From assembly GCA_016715945.1 (NCBI GenBank), contig JADJXJ010000001.1, forward strand, positions 682,001 to 746,000: a stretch of 64,000 nucleotides of DNA, written 5' to 3'. The first letter of the stretch is position 1. Each line of letters starts with the position of its first letter. A program made the translations under genes and the position numbers. This stretch comes from Bacteroidota bacterium. GTDB lineage: Bacteria > Bacteroidota > Bacteroidia > Bacteroidales > F082. Shown piece by piece: positions 59,783 to 64,000 of this stretch. Under the pieces are notes generated by a model that saw only the letters and a list, made by a program, of their open reading frames with translations, did not search any database and was not told the DNA's origin.

Positions 59783-62080
59783 TTAACCGAACAGGCTGAA
59801 GCTTACTGTAAGCCCGGCCATGACCACCGACACCATCGACATCAGCTTGATCAGAATGTTGAGCGAAGGTCCGCTGGTGTCCTTGAATGGGTCACCGACG
59901 GTATCGCCAACCACGCCGGCTTTGTGGGCATCGCTGCCTTTGCCACCATAGTTGCCTTTTTCAATAAACTTCTTGGCATTGTCCCATGCGCCACCGGCAT
60001 TGTTGAGCATCGAAGCCAGGGTAAAGCCTGCGGTAAGTCCGCCCACGAGCAGGCCAACCACACCGGCCACTCCGAGAACCACTCCAACGAGCACAGGAAT
60101 AATTATCGCCAATAGCGATGGAACGAGCATTTCACGCTGGGCACCACGGGTGGATATTTCAACACAGCGGGCATAATCAGGAGTGGCTTTACCTTCCATT
60201 ATACCTTTGATCTCGCGGAACTGCCTTCTCACTTCATCCACCATGGCGCCTGCAGCCCTGCCTACAGCTTTCATGGTCATGGCTGAAAATACAAAGGCCA
60301 TCATGGCGCCAATGAAAATGCCTCCCAATAGCAAAGGATTAAATATGGTCAGGTTGTATGCCTCAGCAAAATCGGTGATTCCGGCTGCTGATAGCTGTAT
60401 AATCCGTTGACCTTCAGCAACAACAGGTTCCACAGTGGCACGACCGGAAACAAAAACGATCTTGCCCACTTTCATCAGGCCATCAGATTGGTCGGCAATC
60501 TTGCCGATCCAAAGCCTGATTTCTTCCATATAGGCTGCCAGAAGGGCCATGGCTGTGAGTGCAGCCGAGCCAATGGCGAATCCTTTGCCGGTGGCGGCGG
60601 TGGTGTTGCCCAGCATATCAAGGGCATCGGTACGTTCGCGAACTTCTTTGGGTAGTTTTGCCATCTCGGCATTGCCCCCGGCATTATCGGCAATGGGTCC
60701 GAAAGCATCTGTGGCCAGCGTAATGCCAAGGGTGCTGAGCATACCTACCGCAGCAAATCCGATTCCGTAAACCCCTTGGGCAAAATCGCTGAAACCTCCG
60801 GCAAAACCAAATGCAGCCAGAATACCGGCCACAATGGTTGTAACCGGAATCCAGGTAGAGAACATGCCGACAGCCACACCATCGATAATAGTGGTGGCAG
60901 GACCGGATTGTGCCTGACGAGCGATGCCTTTGGTAGGCTTATATTCATCCGAGGTGAAATATTCTGTGCCCTGTCCAATGATGACACCTGCAACAAGACC
61001 AGCTACAACCGAGCCAAATATTCCCCACGAAATCCAGCCAAAATTGGCCAGGGCTGCAACCACAACAAGGATGAGCAGTGAGCTTCCGCCAGTGCCAAGC
61101 AACAATGCATTGAGCAGGTTTTTTTGTGAGGCCGATTCTTTTGCCCGAACGAAGAAGATCCCGATGATGGAGATGATAATACCCACAGCAGCCACAATCA
61201 TGGGTGCGATGACATATTTTTCCTGTTCACCGCCTGCGATCACCGGAAGGGCAGCACCCAGGGCAGCAGTGGCAAGAATTGATCCGGCATAGGATTCGTA
61301 AAGGTCAGCGCCCATACCGGCCACATCGCCTACATTGTCGCCCACATTGTCGGCTATGGTTGCGGGGTTGCGCGGGTCGTCTTCAGGAATACCGGCTTCA
61401 ACCTTACCCACCAGGTCGGCCCCCACGTCGGCAGCCTTGGTGTAAATACCACCTCCCACACGTGCGAACAAGGCCTGGGTAGAAGCTCCCATACCAAAAG
61501 TGAGCATAGTGGCAGTGATCTCAACCATTTTCATGTGCTCGGTGGTGCCGGGATGCACCAGGTGGAGCCCCAGAAAGGTGAGTCCGTTGGCCATATTTTC
61601 TGGAGTGTACACCCATTGGCTGAGTATATAATACCAGGCTGCAATGTCGAGCAGGGCAAATCCCACCACCACCAGGCCCATCACTGCACCCGAGCGAAAG
61701 GCAATTTGCAGACCACGGTTGAGCGAGTGGGTGGCCCCCCAGGCCGTACGAGCCGAAGCATAGGTGGCTGTGCGCATCCCCAGATAACCGCACAAACCTG
61801 AGAAAAAACCTCCGGTGAGAAACGCCACAGGTACAAAAGGATTCTGCACCTGAAAGTAGGCCAGCACTCCCAGCAATACCACCATCACGCCAAATACCTT
61901 GAGCACAACGGTGTACTGCCGTTTCAAATAGGCCATGGCACCTTCGCGCACATACTGGGCAATGCGCTTCATCTCATCTGTACCCTCGCTGTTTTTCATC
62001 ATGGTTTTGAAAAAATACCATGCAAAGGCCAGTGCCGCCAGCGAGGCCAGAGGAACAAGCCAGAAAATGGAAGTCATCAT
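59783..62080 (-). CDS. hppA: Membrane-bound pyrophosphatase, K+-dependent type
   Basis: This 765-residue integral membrane enzyme hydrolyses pyrophosphate and pumps ions. It has about 16 membrane segments. The substrate site shows DDPRNPATIADNVGDNVGDVAGMGADLYESYAGS, and the second acidic cluster is DNAGGNAEM and DTVGDPFKDTSGPSLN. In GNTTAATGKGFAIG the Ala occupies the position where K+-independent enzymes carry Lys, so this is a K+-dependent subfamily member. Many of those pump Na+, but the ion cannot be decided from what was read. It is transcribed from a promoter at 62181-62211 and precedes sucD on the same strand by 81 bases. Confidence 0.95.
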   Translation of the reverse strand: MMTSIFWLVPLASLAALAFAWYFFKTMMKNSEGTDEMKRIAQYVREGAMAYLKRQYTVVLKVFGVMVVLLGVLAYFQVQNPFVPVAFLTGGFFSGLCGYLGMRTATYASARTAWGATHSLNRGLQIAFRSGAVMGLVVVGFALLDIAAWYYILSQWVYTPENMANGLTFLGLHLVHPGTTEHMKMVEITATMLTFGMGASTQALFARVGGGIYTKAADVGADLVGKVEAGIPEDDPRNPATIADNVGDNVGDVAGMGADLYESYAGSILATAALGAALPVIAGGEQEKYVIAPMIVAAVGIIISIIGIFFVRAKESASQKNLLNALLLGTGGSSLLILVVVAALANFGWISWGIFGSVVAGLVAGVIIGQGTEYFTSDEYKPTKGIARQAQSGPATTIIDGVAVGMFSTWIPVTTIVAGILAAFGFAGGFSDFAQGVYGIGFAAVGMLSTLGITLATDAFGPIADNAGGNAEMAKLPKEVRERTDALDMLGNTTAATGKGFAIGSAALTAMALLAAYMEEIRLWIGKIADQSDGLMKVGKIVFVSGRATVEPVVAEGQRIIQLSAAGITDFAEAYNLTIFNPLLLGGIFIGAMMAFVFSAMTMKAVGRAAGAMVDEVRRQFREIKGIMEGKATPDYARCVEISTRGAQREMLVPSLLAIIIPVLVGVVLGVAGVVGLLVGGLTAGFTLASMLNNAGGAWDNAKKFIEKGNYGGKGSDAHKAGVVGDTVGDPFKDTSGPSLNILIKLMSMVSVVMAGLTVSFSLFG

Positions 62081-62180
62081 AACGTTTTTTGGTTTTGGTT
62101 ATAGTTTGGTCTTAAAATCTTCACGTACGAAAAACCAGCTTGCAAACGATTGCAATTCGATGGCCAGAAATTAAAGCCCA

Positions 62181-62211
62181 CAAATTTAGGGCATAGCCTC
62201 TTGGCATCAAA
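62181..62211 (-). promoter_or_regulatory. hppA promoter
   Basis: TAAATTTG (62181-62188) with TTTG (62208-62211) 19 bases upstream. The leader is about 95 bases. It is divergent from the promoter at 62230-62257. Confidence 0.6.
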
Positions 62212-62229
62212 GATTTTTTTAACAATGCT

Positions 62230-62257
62230 TTTGCACCGGTCGATGTTAATAAATTTG
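62230..62257 (+). promoter_or_regulatory. Promoter of the bifunctional nuclease gene
   Basis: TTTG (62230-62233) and TAAATTTG (62250-62257) are 16 bases apart, slightly short for the consensus. The palindrome at 62297-62313 lies in the leader. Confidence 0.5.
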
Positions 62258-62296
62258 CGAACCGTATGTAAAAAGCAGCATTGTAAGTCCATTAAT

Positions 62297-62313
62297 TTGT
62301 AAATGGTTTACAA
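62297..62313. promoter_or_regulatory. Perfect 7-3-7 palindrome before the nuclease gene
   Basis: TTGTAAA-TGG-TTTACAA lies 15 bases before the ATG at 62328, downstream of the predicted promoter. It could be an operator or an RNA hairpin covering the ribosome-binding region. The regulator is unknown. Confidence 0.45.
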
Positions 62314-62327
62314 GGAATCAATCCGAC

Positions 62328-62912
62328 ATGCAGAAAGTGAGGCTTGAGATAGTCAGGATGACCTACAGCCAGTCGCAAAGCGGGGCTTATGCACTCATCC
62401 TCGGAGAAGTAGGCGGCACCCGTAGGTTGCCCATCATCATCGGAGGCTTCGAAGCCCAAGCCATCGCGCTCGGTCTGGAACGAATCAGACAAAAGCGTCC
62501 GCTCACGCACGATTTGTTTATGAATTTTGCCAGATTCTACGGCATCGAACTTGTGGAGGTGGTAATCAATAAATTTCGTGAAGGTGTTTTCTTCGCCATT
62601 TTGCGATGCGAAAAAGATGGCGTTATCAGCGAGATCGACGCACGTACTTCCGATGCAGTTGCCCTCGCCCTCAGATTCCAATGCCCGATTTATACCTACG
62701 AAAGCATTCTCAAAGAAGCGGGAATTGTGATGGATGACGAAGGCTCCAATATCGAACCCGAAGAATCCGGTGAGGACGATAGCCCTTTTTCAAATTACCT
62801 GCTGAGCGAACTTGAAGAATTGCTCCAGAAGGCCATCGAAAACGAGGAATACGAAAGAGCTTCCCAGATTCGCGACGAAATACAGCGCCGAAAGAAAAAC
62901 CAAAACCTATAA
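62328..62912 (+). CDS. Bifunctional nuclease (DUF151) with C-terminal UVR motif
   Basis: The 194-residue protein has an N-terminal BFN/DUF151 domain (residues about 1-135: ALILGEVGGTRRLPIIIGGFEAQAIAL and ISEIDARTSDAVALALRFQCPIY) and a C-terminal UVR motif (LEELLQKAIENEEYERASQI). DUF151 members have DNase and RNase activity in homologues. The UVR helix binds UvrA/UvrB- or ClpC-type partners, so a role in nucleic acid repair or adaptor function is possible. The nucleoside transporter gene begins 8 bases after its stop, so both are likely in one operon. Confidence 0.93.
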   Translation: MQKVRLEIVRMTYSQSQSGAYALILGEVGGTRRLPIIIGGFEAQAIALGLERIRQKRPLTHDLFMNFARFYGIELVEVVINKFREGVFFAILRCEKDGVISEIDARTSDAVALALRFQCPIYTYESILKEAGIVMDDEGSNIEPEESGEDDSPFSNYLLSELEELLQKAIENEEYERASQIRDEIQRRKKNQNL

Positions 62913-62920
62913 AAGCGAAA

Positions 62921-64000
62921 ATGAAACTGGATCACATCAGATTGCTCTTGCTTGCAATGGGGCTGTTAGCCTCTTTTTTGTTCGTAAAAGCGCAGGACAC
63001 TTCAGCTCTTGAAAGCGTGACTAACGAAATGGTGCTTCAAGCAGATAACGATAGCACTGTGGAGGCTGATACGCCGCAAATGACCGAAAATGCGGATGAG
63101 CAAGGCAGCCAGAAAAAGAACATTCTTGCCATGGAAAGGCGTTCAGGCTTCGGACTTGCAACCATTTTGCGGGGATTGCTCGGTATGCTTGTCTTAATAG
63201 CCATTGCATGGGGCTTCAGCACCGATCGCAAGGCAGTTAACTGGAAAGTAGTGGGCATCGGATTGCTGCTTCAGCTCGGACTGGCGCTCGGCGTGCTTTT
63301 TGTTCCATTCATAAAGGCCTTTTTCGAATTTTTTGGGCAGATGTTTGTGCTGGTGCTCGATTTTACAAAGGCCGGCACCATGTTCCTGTTCCGCAGTTTT
63401 GTGTCCGATTCCATTGAGTCGGCGCTTCAAAACTTTGCTGTTCAGATCCTTCCAACTATTATTTTCTTTTCTGCACTCACCAGCTTGCTGTTTTATCTGG
63501 GTATCATCCAACGCATCGTGAAAGGTATGGCATGGGCAATGGTGCGCCTGATGAACCTGTCGGGCGCCGAGAGCCTCTCGGTTGCAGGGAATATCTTTCT
63601 TGGTCAAACCGAAGCTCCTCTGATGATTAAAGCATACCTGCCAAAGATGAATAAGTCCGAAATCATGCTGGTCATGCTTGGCGGAATGGCCACGCTTGCC
63701 GGCGGGGTGCTCGCTGTGTATATCAGCTTCCTGGGGGGCGACGATCCGGAACAGCGTCTTCTTTTTGCAAAACACCTGCTCGCAGCTTCAGTTATGGCCG
63801 CTCCGGGTGCCATCGTGGTTTCCAAGATTTTGGTTCCGCAGACCGAAAAAATCGACAGAACCATCGAGGTAAGCAAAGAACAGATCGGCAGTAATGTGCT
63901 CGACGCCATCAGCAATGGTACCACCGAAGGTCTGAAGCTTGCCGTGAATGTGGCAGCCATGTTGTTGGTTTTCATTGCATTCATTGCCATGTTCAATCAT
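62921..64000 (+). CDS. Concentrative nucleoside transporter (NupC/CNT family), cut by the window edge
   Basis: The ATG at 62921 opens a frame that is still open at 64000, so 360 residues are visible. An N-terminal signal-like helix (IRLLLLAMGLLASFLFVKAQ) and an acidic periplasmic stretch precede the usual CNT core, an unusual N-terminal extension. Core motifs are visible: SALTSLLFYLGIIQRIVKGMAW, the substrate-binding GQTEAPL in NIFLGQTEAPLMIKAYLP, and MAAPGAIVVSKIL. CNT proteins import nucleosides with Na+ or H+. It follows the bifunctional nuclease gene by 8 bases, which would fit a nucleic acid salvage role. Confidence 0.92.
   Translation, partial: MKLDHIRLLLLAMGLLASFLFVKAQDTSALESVTNEMVLQADNDSTVEADTPQMTENADEQGSQKKNILAMERRSGFGLATILRGLLGMLVLIAIAWGFSTDRKAVNWKVVGIGLLLQLGLALGVLFVPFIKAFFEFFGQMFVLVLDFTKAGTMFLFRSFVSDSIESALQNFAVQILPTIIFFSALTSLLFYLGIIQRIVKGMAWAMVRLMNLSGAESLSVAGNIFLGQTEAPLMIKAYLPKMNKSEIMLVMLGGMATLAGGVLAVYISFLGGDDPEQRLLFAKHLLAASVMAAPGAIVVSKILVPQTEKIDRTIEVSKEQIGSNVLDAISNGTTEGLKLAVNVAAMLLVFIAFIAMFNH

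Overview
The window looks like chromosomal DNA of a free-living member of the Bacteroidota, most likely Bacteroidales-like. Evidence seen in the sequence: TonB-dependent receptors with N-terminal carboxypeptidase-regulatory-like domains, secreted proteins with type IX secretion (T9SS) C-terminal sorting domains, many short lipoproteins, tRNA genes without an encoded CCA, and repeated TAnnTTTG -7 promoter elements with TTG/TTTG about 16-21 bases upstream. No rRNA, CRISPR array, intact insertion sequence or prophage was seen. Gene density is high and most operons are tightly packed, often with 4-base overlaps.

Layout. 1-2.9 kb: end of a chemosensory operon (CheA-REC tail, CheB, REC-histidine kinase). 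2.9-3.6 kb: tRNA-Ser(CGA) and tRNA-Pro(UGG), with repeats and a possible decayed integrase start on the 3' side of tRNA-Ser. 3.8-13.5 kb: minus-strand genes for a gingipain-like C25 protease, a TonB receptor, a small membrane protein and an AbgT transporter. 13.6-18.6 kb: guaA, a LysM/PBP1-like protein and a MORN-type lipoprotein. 18.6-20.7 kb: a DUF2271 secreted protein and a DUF1648 membrane protein with a lipoprotein. 20.7-31.0 kb: trpEGDCFBA-aroF-ppc. 31.0-33.9 kb: two small secreted proteins and gdhA. 34-37 kb: an outer-membrane barrel protein. 37-40.4 kb: a phosphoesterase, alkaline phosphatase and GDPD cluster. 40.5-42.6 kb: an FprA flavoprotein and a lipoprotein. 42.7-49.1 kb: a TetR-TolC-MFP-RND efflux operon ending in a PII-like gene. 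49.2-58.8 kb: an M6 protease, a DUF438/HHE/PAS sensor, a TonB receptor and two surface lipoproteins. 58.8-64 kb: sucD, a K+-dependent membrane pyrophosphatase, a bifunctional nuclease and the start of a nucleoside transporter.

The most striking finding is in the trp leader (about 30813-30990). An 18-codon minus-strand ORF with three consecutive Trp codons is followed by segments that can form mutually exclusive 1:2, 2:3 and 3:4 pairings. The 3:4 hairpin has 14 base pairs and lies just before trpE. This is the textbook architecture of ribosome-mediated attenuation, with a Bacteroidota-type promoter in front. Because aroF and ppc follow the trp genes closely, the same switch may set DAHP synthase and PEP carboxylase levels.

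The remaining genes fit an organism that degrades external protein (C25 and M6 proteases), scavenges phosphate and nucleosides, and conserves energy from pyrophosphate. Functions are assigned from motifs read by eye; no database search was run.
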